Assembly: GCA_020053795.1 (NCBI GenBank) | Contig: JAGVMN010000016.1 | Location: 20,848 to 84,847 of the forward strand | DNA: 64,000 nt | DNA from: Bacteroidia bacterium | GTDB taxonomy: Bacteria; Bacteroidota; Bacteroidia; NS11-12g; UBA9320 | Direction: 5' to 3' | Part shown: one piece after another, positions 9,817 to 19,744 of the stretch | How the letters are laid out: each line of letters begins with the position of its first letter | Numbering within the stretch: position 1 is the stretch's first letter | Position numbers and translations under genes: made by a program | Notes under the pieces: model-generated | Databases searched by the model: none | The model's input: only the letters and a program-made list of their open reading frames with translations | What the model was told of the DNA's origin: nothing

Positions 9817-10368
9817 CAATAACCAAAATGATAGTTTGCTGAGCACTTTGGTCTTTCCAGCACATACCCTTCACCGGCTGTGTGTGTCATGACCCAGCCT
9901 CTTATATTAACTTCATATTTGCAGGTGGTGGCAGAACCCTTACTTTAAAGAAAAAACCAATTATCGGAAATTAGACAAGTTTGAAACAGACGCCAACAGC
10001 AGGTTTATGTTAAAACGATATTCCTTTATTTGAGTAAGGCCCGTTGCAATTGATGAAGAACGGTACTGTTAAAAATGGTTTCGGAACAGTTTCGAACAAC
10101 CGGAATGGTTTAGAAAAGGACAGTACAAACGAGTGGTATATAACTGCAAATGATTTCAAAGATGTTATCAAAACCCGTTCAGTGTATAGGAATAATAAGA
10201 ACTGCTGAATTGGGAACTACCGAACACAAAGCATTGGTCAGGTGGTCAAAGACGCCTTTCAAAATAAGATTAAGATGAAGTATTTATAGTCAACGAAAGC
10301 CAGCACACCTTCAATTGGTGTCAATAAACACGTAATTATCATATTATGACTCACTGCCCCTTCCTGTT
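9817..10368 (+). other. Non-coding or decayed stretch, no gene supported
   Basis: About 550 bases follow the CAP-domain gene. The longest frame with an ATG, at 10053-10208, encodes 51 residues (beginning MKNGTVKNGFGTVSNN) and resembles nothing I know. Stops are frequent in all frames. Because the next 470 bases are a recognisable gene wreck on the same strand, this stretch may be the even more decayed 5' part of that gene or an older remnant. I see no RNA gene, terminator or repeat here. Confidence 0.4.
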
Positions 10369-10830
10369 TGTATAGTTATACAGAAATTAGTGACGGCATC
10401 AAATCGGTCTATCAACCAAATGTAACCATTATGGGATTCAGTCAATTCAACAACCGAAAGCCCAACTCATTGCCTCAGGAGTTAGTTGGCAGTTCAAAAG
10501 GTCAGGATTTTGAGCCGGAATACGCAACTGTTTCTGAAGATTCGAAAAAAGCATGGGTGATTGTGCAGGAAAAAATACTATCATGAAATTGATTTGGTTG
10601 AAAAAACTATTACCGCGGTTTGCCGTTGGGAGCCAAAAACTTCATTAGCGTGGGAAATGGCTTTGATTCCTCAGAAAATTACAACGAAATGCTCATTTCT
10701 AATCGGCCCGTGTAATCTTAATTATATGCCTGACACTATTGTATCTTATCCGGTTGCTGATAAAAGTATCCTAAATAGATGGCCCGCGACCATCAGAAAA
10801 AGGGAAACCTTCCGTCTGTGGTGCCGATGA
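10369..10830 (+). pseudogene. Frameshifted remnant of a choice-of-anchor I / alkaline phosphatase-like beta-propeller gene
   Basis: Three frames joined end to end recover one family. The first frame gives MGFSQFNNRKPNSLP and then DFEPEYATVSEDSKKAW and VIVQE. A shift near 10560 leads into YYHEIDLVEKTITAV, another near 10625 into PLGAKNFISVGNGFDSS and MLISNRPV, which ends in a stop. YMPDTIVSYPVADKS then follows. The pattern EPEYATVSEDSKKAWVTLQEN, PLGxKxxxxxGNGxDxS, YxPDxIxSY is what I know from choice-of-anchor I proteins, which are secreted phytase/alkaline phosphatase-like propellers. Only about 150 residues of a family usually 450 or more are left. At least two frameshifts and a stop make it a pseudogene. 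Sequencing errors could add single shifts, but the missing ends argue for real decay. Confidence 0.65.
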
Positions 10831-10885
10831 ACTAACTCCCCAAATAAAATCTTCGCCGAAATCTTTGATATTGAAAAGTGCCAAA

Positions 10886-11929
10886 TCAGCCCAATGCAGT
10901 TATTATTTCGTCATTGGATGGAGATAAAAATAAACTTTCGTAGATCAAATAATCTGTGAGCATCCGATCAACGAGTTTCTGTGTTTCATTGGGGAAATAG
11001 ACCTGAACAGGTTTGCCGTTGCCAAGCCAGTCTTCCATGATTAAAGCATCTTTGCTTAGGGACCTGAGAACATGTATCCCCATTTCATTTTTCAAAAAAT
11101 CGGCATTGCAGATTTGTTCGTATTGATCTTTCATGGGCAGAACGCACATCTTCTTTCCAAGAAACATGGCCTCAGACGTAAGGCCGAAACCTGCGTGAGT
11201 CAAAACTCCATTGCACTTTTCAAGGGCATCGAGAAAGTTAACATTGTCAACCGGGTAAAACTTGATGTCATTCGTATCGAAACCGATTTCATAATGTTTG
11301 CAAAAAACCTTAAACTTGATGCCCTTGTAATTCTCCAAAAATGAACGAATCCTACTGTTGCTGTATGCAGATAGGTAAACCAGGTAATAATTCTGTCTCC
11401 GTGGCTCCATCTGCCTGATTTCTGTTCGTATGATAGGCAAGGAAACACCCTGGCCGGTTTCCTTGTAAAAAATAGGATAAGTCTTGTCAACCGGGGTGTA
11501 GTTCCGCAGTAGGAATTTGCTCAAAGGAAATCTTCCTTCAGGGGCTTTGAAGTCTTTCAGGTTAAGCGTATATTGATTCCCGATCCCGACGCAATACTTT
11601 CCTCTGAAAAAACTGGCCCAGGCTGTTATAGGTTCAAAATCGGTGATAATCATATCGTACTGATGCAAAGGGATTTTTCTCACCTCATTCATAAACGTCA
11701 CCACACAATTCTTTCTAAAGGTTTTTGTAGCATCAATGCCGCCACTTTTGCCGAAAAAGAAACCATATCCTTTGCGTCTGTAAGTTACCTCAAAGGGCAT
11801 TTCAAATTCGGCGTGCAAACCGCTGATCAATACATCTGTTTCAGCCCTTTTGCGAAGGCAGGGAATAATTTCAACCGCCCTTGTCAAATGTCCGTTTCCG
11901 GTAGCCTGTATGGCGTATAGTATTTTCAA
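10886..11929 (-). CDS. Glycosyltransferase (GT-B fold, MurG/UGT-like)
   Basis: The 347-residue protein begins MKILYAIQATGNGHLTRA, with the glycine-rich N-terminal loop of GT-B glycosyltransferases. A C-terminal donor-binding region reads GVLTHAGFGLTSEAMFLGKKM with a following acidic/polar run (MKDQYEQICNADFL). This belongs to the MurG-like group that transfers sugars from nucleotide donors to lipids or glycans. The start is a TTG at 11929, overlapping the stop of the LpxH-like gene by 4 bases (TTGA), so translation is coupled. The partner suggests an envelope glycolipid role, but donor and acceptor cannot be read from the sequence. Confidence 0.8.
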   Translation of the reverse strand: MKILYAIQATGNGHLTRAVEIIPCLRKRAETDVLISGLHAEFEMPFEVTYRRKGYGFFFGKSGGIDATKTFRKNCVVTFMNEVRKIPLHQYDMIITDFEPITAWASFFRGKYCVGIGNQYTLNLKDFKAPEGRFPLSKFLLRNYTPVDKTYPIFYKETGQGVSLPIIRTEIRQMEPRRQNYYLVYLSAYSNSRIRSFLENYKGIKFKVFCKHYEIGFDTNDIKFYPVDNVNFLDALEKCNGVLTHAGFGLTSEAMFLGKKMCVLPMKDQYEQICNADFLKNEMGIHVLRSLSKDALIMEDWLGNGKPVQVYFPNETQKLVDRMLTDYLIYESLFLSPSNDEIITALG

Positions 11930-12777
11930 CTGACTGCCTGATTGATTCTGAATTCTGAAACCAAAAGGTGAAATAGTTCTTTTGTATTCAAGTCTGATGT
12001 TTCTTCATCTTTTTGATCGGCTGATTCAATATCCTCTGTATATTTATAAAGTTTCCAAACATCTTCATTGTATTCCAGAGCTGTAAGGTTTTCTACCCAA
12101 TCACCGGAATTCATATAAATAACAGAACCAGATTCATTTTCTATCTTCCTGATTTCCGGGTGGTGTATATGACCGCATATTACTCTTTTGCAGCCGTTCT
12201 CAATGGCAAGGGCAGCCGTCAGACGTTCAAAATTGTTGATATATTTAACGGCTGACTTTACACTTTTTTTAATTCTTTTGGAAAGGGAAATTCTTTCGCG
12301 ACTCATTGCAAACAAAGCCTGATTGACTAACCTGTTAATCAGAATTAATAAGTCGTAGCCCGTTGCTCCGAGTTTTGTCAACCATCGGGCGTGTTGCATG
12401 GTTACGTCAAAAACATCGCCGTGAAAAATCCAGACTTTTTCTTTATTTACTGTTAAAATCAATTTGTTGACTACCTCCAGTTCTCCAAGTTTGAGTCCGG
12501 CGAATCTCCGCAACATCTCATCATGATTACCTGTGATGTAATATATCTTTGTGCCGGCCAGCATCATATCCAGCAGTTCTTTCACCACTTTCATGTGTTG
12601 TTTTGGCCAGTACCTCTTGTTGAATTGCCAGATATCGAAAATGTCTCCATTCAGAACCAGCGTTTCAGGTTTGATTGATCGAAGGTATTGCTTCAACTCA
12701 CGGGCATGGCAGCCATAAGTTCCAAGATGAACATCGGATATAATGGCGAATTCTAAATTGCGTTTAGTGCCGGACAT
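11926..12777 (-). CDS. UDP-2,3-diacylglucosamine diphosphatase-like metallophosphoesterase (LpxH family)
   Basis: The 283-residue protein has the calcineurin-like metallophosphoesterase motifs in order: ISDVHLG near residue 14, LNGDIFDIW near 46, GNHDEMLRR near 82, and CGHIHHPE and YMNSGDWVEN in the last third. This pattern is that of the LpxH/YbbF group, which removes UMP from UDP-2,3-diacylglucosamine in lipid A synthesis at the inner face of the membrane. Bacteroidota carry several paralogues of this family, so a different lipid pyrophosphate substrate is possible. It starts at an ATG and is translationally coupled to the glycosyltransferase downstream, which suggests a shared envelope-lipid pathway. 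Confidence 0.82.
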   Translation of the reverse strand: MSGTKRNLEFAIISDVHLGTYGCHARELKQYLRSIKPETLVLNGDIFDIWQFNKRYWPKQHMKVVKELLDMMLAGTKIYYITGNHDEMLRRFAGLKLGELEVVNKLILTVNKEKVWIFHGDVFDVTMQHARWLTKLGATGYDLLILINRLVNQALFAMSRERISLSKRIKKSVKSAVKYINNFERLTAALAIENGCKRVICGHIHHPEIRKIENESGSVIYMNSGDWVENLTALEYNEDVWKLYKYTEDIESADQKDEETSDLNTKELFHLLVSEFRINQAVS

Positions 12778-13055
12778 AATCGTCTATATGAAAAACCCGG
12801 CAATAGAATTTCGTGAGCCAAATCGTCCACCAATTTCTAATATATCTGACAAATGTTACTTTAGTCATCTTTGCATTGATTTCAGAGGCAAAGATGATTT
12901 GATGAAATTAACCTAAGATTGTCCTAAATTGATCAAATAAACAATAAACAAGGAGAACATTAAAAACTTGTTAAACTTAAGCGTTGTTTTGACACTGAAA
13001 GTTTGATCGGGAAAAGAATTAAACACTTTTATGACTGTCCTTATTGTTCACCAAT

Positions 13056-13799
13056 TCAGTGAATGCGTTTTTTAATTTCTTTCCAAAGGCTTGAAAATGC
13101 CAGACTGGATTTGGAATTACCGGCAAATACTGTCAATGGTTTCTGCACCATGCCCATTTTTTCTATATCGGAAGAACTCTTAATAAAAGATTTTAAAAAA
13201 TTCGGATCGTCAACAAAGCATGATTTCATTACTTCTTTGTGCAGATTTTTTCGAATATCTACCATTGAAAAAAAAGGATAAATATGATTGGCATTCAGAT
13301 CATGCTTTTTAAAATAATCTAAAACATGATGATATGTTCTTATTGACAAGGTGCTTGGAATCACCGGAACCAAAAAGTAATCAGCGGAACGAAAAATATG
13401 TTCAGAAAGTTGCGACAATCCGGGCGGACAATCTATAAAGGTGTAGTCATATCGCTTCCTGAATGAGTCAATTATGACTCTCAGTTTCTTCCCCGACTTT
13501 TTGGTTTCTTCCAGAATAATATCCATATTCCTAATGGAGAAGTCGGCAGGCAGAATATCTAAATTCGGGTAATCGCTTTCCATGACAGCGTCCATTATCT
13601 TGCTTTTACCTTCAAGCAAACTTTTTGCCCCACCTTTAATTTTGGCTTTTACACTGCAAAAAAAAGAAGCAGAACCTTGCGGGTCAAAATCCCACAAAAG
13701 CACCTTGTTTTTCTCCAAAGAAGCCAGATAAGCGAAATTTACCGCTGCTGTGGTCTTCCCGACGCCCCCTTTGAAGTTGTATATTGCAATAGTTGGCAA
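13056..13799 (-). CDS. Orphan ParA/Soj-family ATPase
   Basis: The 247-residue protein is a deviant Walker A ATPase with KGGVGKTT at residues 9-16, LLWDFDPQGSASFF (A' motif) and FIDCPPGLSQL (Walker B). These ATPases form dimers on DNA or membranes and position chromosomes, plasmids or protein clusters. The only start available is a TTG at 13799. No parB-like gene is nearby, so this is an orphan ParA. Instead, a lysine-rich histone H1-like gene lies 91 bases upstream on the same strand. A nucleoid- or cell-pole-related role is a guess from that context. Plasmid origin is possible but nothing else here looks plasmid-borne. Confidence 0.85.
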   Translation of the reverse strand: MPTIAIYNFKGGVGKTTAAVNFAYLASLEKNKVLLWDFDPQGSASFFCSVKAKIKGGAKSLLEGKSKIMDAVMESDYPNLDILPADFSIRNMDIILEETKKSGKKLRVIIDSFRKRYDYTFIDCPPGLSQLSEHIFRSADYFLVPVIPSTLSIRTYHHVLDYFKKHDLNANHIYPFFSMVDIRKNLHKEVMKSCFVDDPNFLKSFIKSSSDIEKMGMVQKPLTVFAGNSKSSLAFSSLWKEIKKRIH

Positions 13800-13890
13800 A
13801 TCCCAATTAAATTTATTTCGATTTTAGCTTACTTAAAATAATGTGGGGTTTTCAAAACCAGCATTGATGACTGTTTCGAAAATTCAAACT

Positions 13891-14277
13891 TTAACTTATT
13901 TTCTTACCCGCTGGTTTCTGAGGCTTCTTGGCAATAGCTGGTTCTGGTACGGTGGATGTAACCTTTGATTTTGGTGCAGACCGGGCAACTACTTTAGACT
14001 TTTTTGCCGGCTTAGCCTTTACAGGCAAAGCTTTCTTTGTCTTTTCCGTTTTCGCTGAAACTATTTTTTTTGCATCAGAGGCCTTATTCTTTTTTAACCG
14101 ATCGGCTTTCTTTTGAAGCGTATACAACTTCTTTGCAATGTGCTTGGCAATCTTCTTTGAAGCTCCCTCAATCGATTTTGTAAGTGCTTTGCCCTCCACT
14201 TTTAACTCCGATACTATTTCGTTAATCTTTGAAACAATTCTGGCTTCCAGGTCATTTTTCGATTTGGCATTTTTCAT
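13891..14277 (-). CDS. Small lysine/alanine-rich histone H1-like protein
   Basis: The 128-residue protein starts at an ATG. The first 65 residues look helical (SKINEIVSELKVEGKALTKS), possibly a short coiled coil. The rest is a disordered, highly basic tail rich in Lys, Ala and Pro (KKALPVKAKPAKKSKVVA, KKPQKPAGKKIS). Such tails are seen in bacterial histone H1-like nucleoid proteins, and I infer DNA binding and compaction. Low-complexity composition makes homology weak evidence. It lies just upstream of the orphan ParA gene in the same direction, and the two could form one operon. Confidence 0.65.
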   Translation of the reverse strand: MKNAKSKNDLEARIVSKINEIVSELKVEGKALTKSIEGASKKIAKHIAKKLYTLQKKADRLKKNKASDAKKIVSAKTEKTKKALPVKAKPAKKSKVVARSAPKSKVTSTVPEPAIAKKPQKPAGKKIS

Positions 14278-14491
14278 ACTTTCTGGTCTTTTTACACAAG
14301 CAATATTACACCAATGTTGTCAACTGTCTAAATTCTCTACAAAAAATTAACAATTCCTTAACATCAATTAACTCAAAAAATATGTGGAGATGCTTAGTCT
14401 ATCAAGGGCGGACAGAGGTGTAAGTTTTTTATTATATATCAGATTTTAATTTGTCGTTTTTGGATAGGGTGAAGTTTTTGATTTATGATCG

Positions 14492-14695
14492 TCAATAATC
14501 CGAATACTTTTGGCGTTGCAGTCTTTGTGCCTTTTTGTCTCCGAGGAATTTCGGTTTGGCGGGTAAAAACATTTCCTGAACAGGTAAAACAACAAAGGCT
14601 GCAAATGGATGCCGAAACGAAAATATAACGTCAGCAGATTGGAGCCTAAACTTAAAACCGGAACAATAAAAAATGCCAGGGAGCAGGCGTTTCAC
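14492..14695 (-). CDS. Small conserved-looking hypothetical protein coupled to parC
   Basis: A 67-residue frame opens with a GTG that overlaps the parC stop codon by 4 bases (GTGA), the same type of coupling seen between parE and parC. The product is basic with a hydrophobic middle (HPFAAFVVLPVQEMFLP) and ends KKAQRLQRQKYSDY. I do not recognise the family with certainty. The exact stop/start overlap and the protein-like composition argue that it is translated as the third gene of the parE-parC unit. It could still be a chance frame. Confidence 0.45.
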   Translation of the reverse strand: MKRLLPGIFYCSGFKFRLQSADVIFSFRHPFAAFVVLPVQEMFLPAKPKFLGDKKAQRLQRQKYSDY

Positions 14696-17406
14696 AACAG
14701 GGTAATCTGGTCTCCGGTAGTAAAAACTTCAGGTTCCTCAGTTTTTTTTGCTTTCTTCTCCGAGGGCAATGGTATAAAATTTTCTTTTTTTACCTCTTCC
14801 CGTTTTACCACTTGTTGCTCAATAGTCTCTATTTGGTCTTCTGCAATCTCTTCACTCAGGTCATCAGGATCGTCTGGCAGGTCTTCGGCATCTTCTTCGC
14901 GATCATCCAACAGCTTGAATCGGATAAATTTATCGTAAGTCAGTTTATTGCCAACGGACTTCCAGCCTTTGATGTCAATGAAGTCTTTAAGGTCAATTTC
15001 CGAAACCAGTTTTTCGCCGTTCTTCTTTTCCGTATGCAATTCTATGACGGGCCTGTTGAATAGTGTAGCCAACAACAATTGATTGCCTTTGCCCTCGTTG
15101 ATAAAAAGAAAACGTTTATTAAGTGTAGAGGTCTCCACCAAAAACCTTTTTACATAATGTGACTTTTGCGTTCCGTCATAATAAATACAGGTTACCGGTT
15201 TGTTGGGATAGAATTTCTGGATACTGAGGATGTCGGTGATGTTATAATGATTGGTCAATTCATGATCGGTCACCTCATAGTCGCCATTCTTATAGAAAAC
15301 CAAAATCCGATCATCAGTATTAAAGCTTCCCAATAAATCCCCATGCCCATCAATGTTCAATCTGCCTATTGAAGGATCGAACCAGATATTTCTTCCACCA
15401 ATGGTTGATTTTCCCTTCTCCTTCAGTTCTACCTTTCTAATGCGGTATTTACCGGCTACATTTCCTATTGAGTTTCTTCCTTTTATGGCCAGTTCAGAAA
15501 AATCGAAATCATAAACCTTTTTTCGGGCTTTGGCCAGACCATGAAGATAAATAGTCACCACTTCTGCTTCGCCATTGGGGTTAGCACTGAAATAGATAAG
15601 TTTCGAATGGGGTGTTCCCTGTGTAATATCGTTTTCCCTGTCGCGGGTCATAGATGTAACCGCAAATCTTTTAGCAAAAAGTTTCTGGCTTTTCCCGTCG
15701 AGATAAAGGGTATTATAAACCATACGGTTGTCGCCCTTTCGCCAAATGCCGACATACTCCAGGTCTTTTCCGAAAAAGGCTTTATCAGCCACCTTGCTCA
15801 CCACATATTTGCCGTCTTTCCGGATGACAATGATGTCGTCAATATCGGAACAGTCGCACAGGTAGGCATCTTTCTTCAATCCATACCCCACAAATCCTTC
15901 GATAAAGTTGGCGTAGAGCTTTTCACTCGCTACCGCTACGACAGTGGCGTTGATATCGCCAAAACGACGTTCTTCTGTCAGCCTTTCTCGACCCCTGCCA
16001 TATTTGTCAAGAAGGTTTTTGAAATAGGCAATAGCGTAATCGGTCAGGTTGGCAATATGCCGGGCTACTTCAGCCAATTGATCTTCTATGCTTTTAAGCA
16101 ACTCATCTGCTTTGAGTGCATCGAAACGCGAAATCCGTTTGATTCGGATTTCCGTCAATCTTTCTATGTCCTCAGATGTAACCGGCCTGTATAAAAGATT
16201 CTTGAAGGGTTCAAGCCCCCTGTCTATTGTCACAATAATCGCTTCCCATGTTTCACATTCTTCAATGTCGCGGTAGATACGTTCCTCAATAAATATTTTC
16301 TCAAGCGAGCTGAAATGCCATTTCTCCTCCAGTTCGTGCCGTTTGATATGCAGTTCCTGATTTAAAAAATCAAGTGTCCGATTGGTAGATATTTCAAGTA
16401 TCTCGTTTACGCTGAGAAAATGCGGCTTATTGTCTATAATAATGCAAGCATTGGGCGAAATGCTCAATTCACAGTCCGTAAATGCATAAAGTGCATCAAT
16501 TGTTTTGTCGGGAGAAATTCCTGAAGCCAGTTGAATTTCAATTTCTACATCTTTGGCAGTATTGTCTATTACCTTTTTGATTTTGATCTTCCCCTTGTCA
16601 TTGGCTTTCAGGATGGAATCTATCAGGTTTCCTGTGGTGGTACCAAAAGGAATTTCTTTGATCAAAAGTGTTTTATTGTTCTTCTCCTCGATTTTGGCCC
16701 TTACCTTAATCCGACTGCCACGTCGTCCTTCGTTGTAGTCTGTAAAATCGGCATATCCACCTGTAGGAAAATCCGGTTTTATATCTGATTTCTTTCCTTT
16801 CAGAATATCAATAGAGGCTCTGATGAGTTCAATGAAATTGTGGGGCAAAATTTTTGTTGACAAGCCAACTGCAATTCCTTCAACACCTTGTGCCAAAACC
16901 AAAGGAAATTTGGCCGGAAGCGTTACCGGTTCTCTTTTTCTGCCATCGTAAGATCGTTGCCAAAGCGTGGTGTCATCGTTAAAAAGAACTTCCAGTGCAA
17001 ACTTGGTCAGGCGAGCCTCGATGTATCTCGGTGCTGCCGCTCCGTCACCGGTTCTTATATCACCCCAGTTTCCCTGCGTGTCTATCAACAGGTCTTTCTG
17101 ACCCATGTTAACCATCGCATCGCCGATGGCCTGGTCTCCATGGGGATGATACTGCATGGTTTGCCCAATGATGTTGGCCACTTTGTTGAACCTGCCGTCG
17201 TCCATTTCCTTCATGGCAAACATGATACGCCGTTGAACAGGTTTCAATCCATCCTCTATGGCTGGAACGGCCCTTTCCAGAATAACATAGGAAGAGTAGT
17301 CCAGAAACCAATCTTCGTACATACCCGAAACGGCTCTTTGGGTGACACCCTTTGGCGGGTGATTGTTGTGGTTGTCCTCTGTTTCTTTATTCAAATCTTC
17401 CATCAT
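14692..17406 (-). CDS. parC: DNA topoisomerase IV subunit A (ParC)
   Basis: The 904-residue type IIA topoisomerase A subunit carries the catalytic tyrosine in [10 protein letters not shown] (Tyr128) and the quinolone-determining motif [13 protein letters not shown] (residues 86-98). The first 480 or so residues are the breakage-reunion domain with coiled coil. The C-terminal part is a beta-pinwheel with degenerate GyrA-box-like repeats, and it ends in an acidic then basic tail. Topoisomerase IV unlinks daughter chromosomes. Assignment as ParC rather than GyrA rests on the tight parE-parC operon: the ATG overlaps the parE stop by 4 bases. The residue matching E. coli ParC Ser80 is Gln here, which could lower quinolone binding; that is inference. 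Confidence 0.88.
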   Translation of the reverse strand: MMEDLNKETEDNHNNHPPKGVTQRAVSGMYEDWFLDYSSYVILERAVPAIEDGLKPVQRRIMFAMKEMDDGRFNKVANIIGQTMQYHPHGDQAIGDAMVNMGQKDLLIDTQGNWGDIRTGDGAAAPRYIEARLTKFALEVLFNDDTTLWQRSYDGRKREPVTLPAKFPLVLAQGVEGIAVGLSTKILPHNFIELIRASIDILKGKKSDIKPDFPTGGYADFTDYNEGRRGSRIKVRAKIEEKNNKTLLIKEIPFGTTTGNLIDSILKANDKGKIKIKKVIDNTAKDVEIEIQLASGISPDKTIDALYAFTDCELSISPNACIIIDNKPHFLSVNEILEISTNRTLDFLNQELHIKRHELEEKWHFSSLEKIFIEERIYRDIEECETWEAIIVTIDRGLEPFKNLLYRPVTSEDIERLTEIRIKRISRFDALKADELLKSIEDQLAEVARHIANLTDYAIAYFKNLLDKYGRGRERLTEERRFGDINATVVAVASEKLYANFIEGFVGYGLKKDAYLCDCSDIDDIIVIRKDGKYVVSKVADKAFFGKDLEYVGIWRKGDNRMVYNTLYLDGKSQKLFAKRFAVTSMTRDRENDITQGTPHSKLIYFSANPNGEAEVVTIYLHGLAKARKKVYDFDFSELAIKGRNSIGNVAGKYRIRKVELKEKGKSTIGGRNIWFDPSIGRLNIDGHGDLLGSFNTDDRILVFYKNGDYEVTDHELTNHYNITDILSIQKFYPNKPVTCIYYDGTQKSHYVKRFLVETSTLNKRFLFINEGKGNQLLLATLFNRPVIELHTEKKNGEKLVSEIDLKDFIDIKGWKSVGNKLTYDKFIRFKLLDDREEDAEDLPDDPDDLSEEIAEDQIETIEQQVVKREEVKKENFIPLPSEKKAKKTEEPEVFTTGDQITLL

Positions 17407-19259
17407 GCGGCTTCCTGTTCTTTATCTGCTTCGTCAATCTCAAACTTTAGATTATTGATGATAAAATCCTGACGTTCAGGAGTATTCTTTCCCATATAAT
17501 ATTCCAAAAGTTTTGGGATGGAGGTTTCTGTTTTCAGAATGACCGGTTCGAGCCTGATGTCATCTCCAATAAACTTTCCAAATTCCTCAGGTGAAATTTC
17601 TCCCAAGCCTTTGAATCTGGTGATCTCCGGTTTGCCACCGAGTTTTTTGATCGCTTTCTGCTTTTGTTCTTCCGAATAGCAATAATGGGTTTCCTTTTTA
17701 TTTCTGACACGGAATAATGGTGTCTCCAAAATATAAACATGGCCCCCTCTTACAAGATCAGGGAAGAACTGCAGAAAGAAAGTTAACATCAGCAGCCGAA
17801 TGTGCATCCCGTCCACGTCGGCATCTGTAGCGAGTACTATTTTGTTGTATCTCAGGTTCTCTAAATCTTCCTCAATATCCAGTGCATGTTGCAGCAGGTT
17901 GAATTCTTCGTTTTCGTAAACTACCTTTTTGGTTAACCCGTAGCAGTTTAAAGGTTTGCCCCTAAGGCTGAACACCGCCTGGGTCTCCACATTCCTCGAT
18001 TTGGTGATAGAACCGCTGGCAGAATCGCCCTCTGTGATAAACAAGGTTGATTCAAACTTCTCTTCATTGGTATCGGTGAAATGGTTCCGGCAGTCTCTCA
18101 GTTTTTTGTTGTGGACATTAGCTTTTTTTGCTCTTTCCTTAGCCAGCTTTCTGATACCCGCCATGTCCTTACGTTCTTTCTCCGACTGAGTTATTCGCTT
18201 CAAAAGGGCATCGGCAGTTTGTGGATGCTTGTGTAAGTAGTTATCAAGATGGTTTTTTACAAAGTCGTTGATGAATCCTTTAATAGATTGTCCACCAATA
18301 CTCAATTCGGTTGATCCGAGTTTTGTTTTTGTCTGCGACTCAAATACAGGTTCCTGAACCCTGATGCTGATAGCGGCAATTATCGCAGTTCGGACATCAG
18401 AAGGCTCGAAATTCTTTTTATAGAACTCTCTGAGGGTTTTTACAATAGCCTCCTTAAAGGCTGCCAGATGGGTTCCGCCCTGTGTTGTATGTTGCCCGTT
18501 GACAAAGGAATAGTATTCTTCGCCATAGTTATGATTGTGAGAAAAAGTCAGTTCAATATCTTCGCCTTTCAAATGAATAGCCGGATAAACATATTGATCT
18601 TCCCCACATTTGTGGTGCAGCAAATCAAGCAATCCATTCTTTGATTGAAATTTGTTACCATTAAAATAAACGCTTAATCCGGAGTTCAGGAAGGCGTAAT
18701 TCCATATTTGCTCATCTACAAATTCGCTGATGTAATTATAGTTTTTGAATATGGTGTCGTCGGCTTCAAATTCAATATAAGTTCCATCTTTCTCATTACT
18801 GACCAGGTCTTGCTCTTTGATGAGTAAACCTCTTTCGAATTGAGCGAGCTTCGATCTTCCTTCTCTGAAAGATTGTACTATGAAATTGGCTGACAAGGCA
18901 TTGACGGCTTTGGTTCCAACGCCGTTTAATCCAACGGATTTCTGAAAGGCTTTTGAATCATACTTGCCACCGGTATTGATCTTACTAACACAGTCTATCA
19001 CCTTTCCCAGAGGTATTCCTCGACCATAATCACGGATGGAAACAATTCGCTCGTTGATTTCAATATCAATTCGATTGCCGTGACCCATAACGAACTCATC
19101 AATCGAATTGTCAATAATCTCTTTCAGCAAAACATAAATGCCGTCATCAGCAGCAGATCCGTTGCCGAGCTTGCCAATGTACATTCCGGGCCTAAGACGA
19201 ATGTGTTCTCGCCAGTCAAGTGAACGGATACTTTCTTCTGAATAAACGGGTTGACTCAT
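17403..19259 (-). CDS. parE: DNA topoisomerase IV subunit B (ParE)
   Basis: The 618-residue protein has the GHKL ATPase motifs ([40 protein letters not shown]), the transducer domain with [12 protein letters not shown], and the TOPRIM motifs EGDSASG and [16 protein letters not shown]. It supplies the ATPase half of topoisomerase IV. Its length matches the ParE/short-GyrB class. It starts at an ATG at 19259 and is the first gene of the parE-parC unit. A longer GyrB with a TOPRIM insertion should exist elsewhere in the genome. Confidence 0.9.
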   Translation of the reverse strand: MSQPVYSEESIRSLDWREHIRLRPGMYIGKLGNGSAADDGIYVLLKEIIDNSIDEFVMGHGNRIDIEINERIVSIRDYGRGIPLGKVIDCVSKINTGGKYDSKAFQKSVGLNGVGTKAVNALSANFIVQSFREGRSKLAQFERGLLIKEQDLVSNEKDGTYIEFEADDTIFKNYNYISEFVDEQIWNYAFLNSGLSVYFNGNKFQSKNGLLDLLHHKCGEDQYVYPAIHLKGEDIELTFSHNHNYGEEYYSFVNGQHTTQGGTHLAAFKEAIVKTLREFYKKNFEPSDVRTAIIAAISIRVQEPVFESQTKTKLGSTELSIGGQSIKGFINDFVKNHLDNYLHKHPQTADALLKRITQSEKERKDMAGIRKLAKERAKKANVHNKKLRDCRNHFTDTNEEKFESTLFITEGDSASGSITKSRNVETQAVFSLRGKPLNCYGLTKKVVYENEEFNLLQHALDIEEDLENLRYNKIVLATDADVDGMHIRLLMLTFFLQFFPDLVRGGHVYILETPLFRVRNKKETHYCYSEEQKQKAIKKLGGKPEITRFKGLGEISPEEFGKFIGDDIRLEPVILKTETSIPKLLEYYMGKNTPERQDFIINNLKFEIDEADKEQEAA

Positions 19260-19744
19260 ACACCATCTTTAATAAAACTTCAAAATAGAAATTAAACCTT
19301 CGAAGATACTATTAAGACAATGGCCGCTATAATATAATGCTGTGCTTTTTATAAACAGGTTGTGGGTAAAATCAGTGTATGGCCAAGACATCTAAATTGA
19401 GAAATCCAATGATTTCTATAGTACTTTACGGGAGTTTTCAAATTCTGCATATCAACAATATTACCAGTAGGTTTTAGCAAGAGTCAAGGTTAGGCGATCA
19501 AATAGGTATTTACCAAAGTATCTGCGGTTGAGTTTGTAGCAGAATTCGTTCAGATAAGATTGTAGGTAGGCCCCTTTAATTTCTTTGCCCAAAGGTTGGT
19601 GTTTTTCACCAACCTTCCAAAGGTATCAGATAAGTTCAGCATAATGAGTAATAAAACCCCATTCCCTTTGCCGTTACGAATTTTCTTTGGTGGGTGCTGT
19701 CATCGGCCTGCCAACGCCAACCTGTTTCTATACCGAAAAATAAA
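19260..19744. other. Intergenic stretch upstream of parE, nothing recognised
   Basis: This stretch of nearly 500 bases is AT-rich near parE and has no frame longer than chance. It should include the parE promoter on the minus strand. The plus-strand frame 19596-19817 runs opposite the transposase remnant and has no protein-like pattern. I see no tRNA, repeat array or clear terminator. Confidence 0.35.

Noticed and set aside
10053..10208. A 51-residue frame after the CAP-domain gene
   Set aside because: It has no recognisable pattern, no neighbours pointing to it, and lies in decayed DNA.
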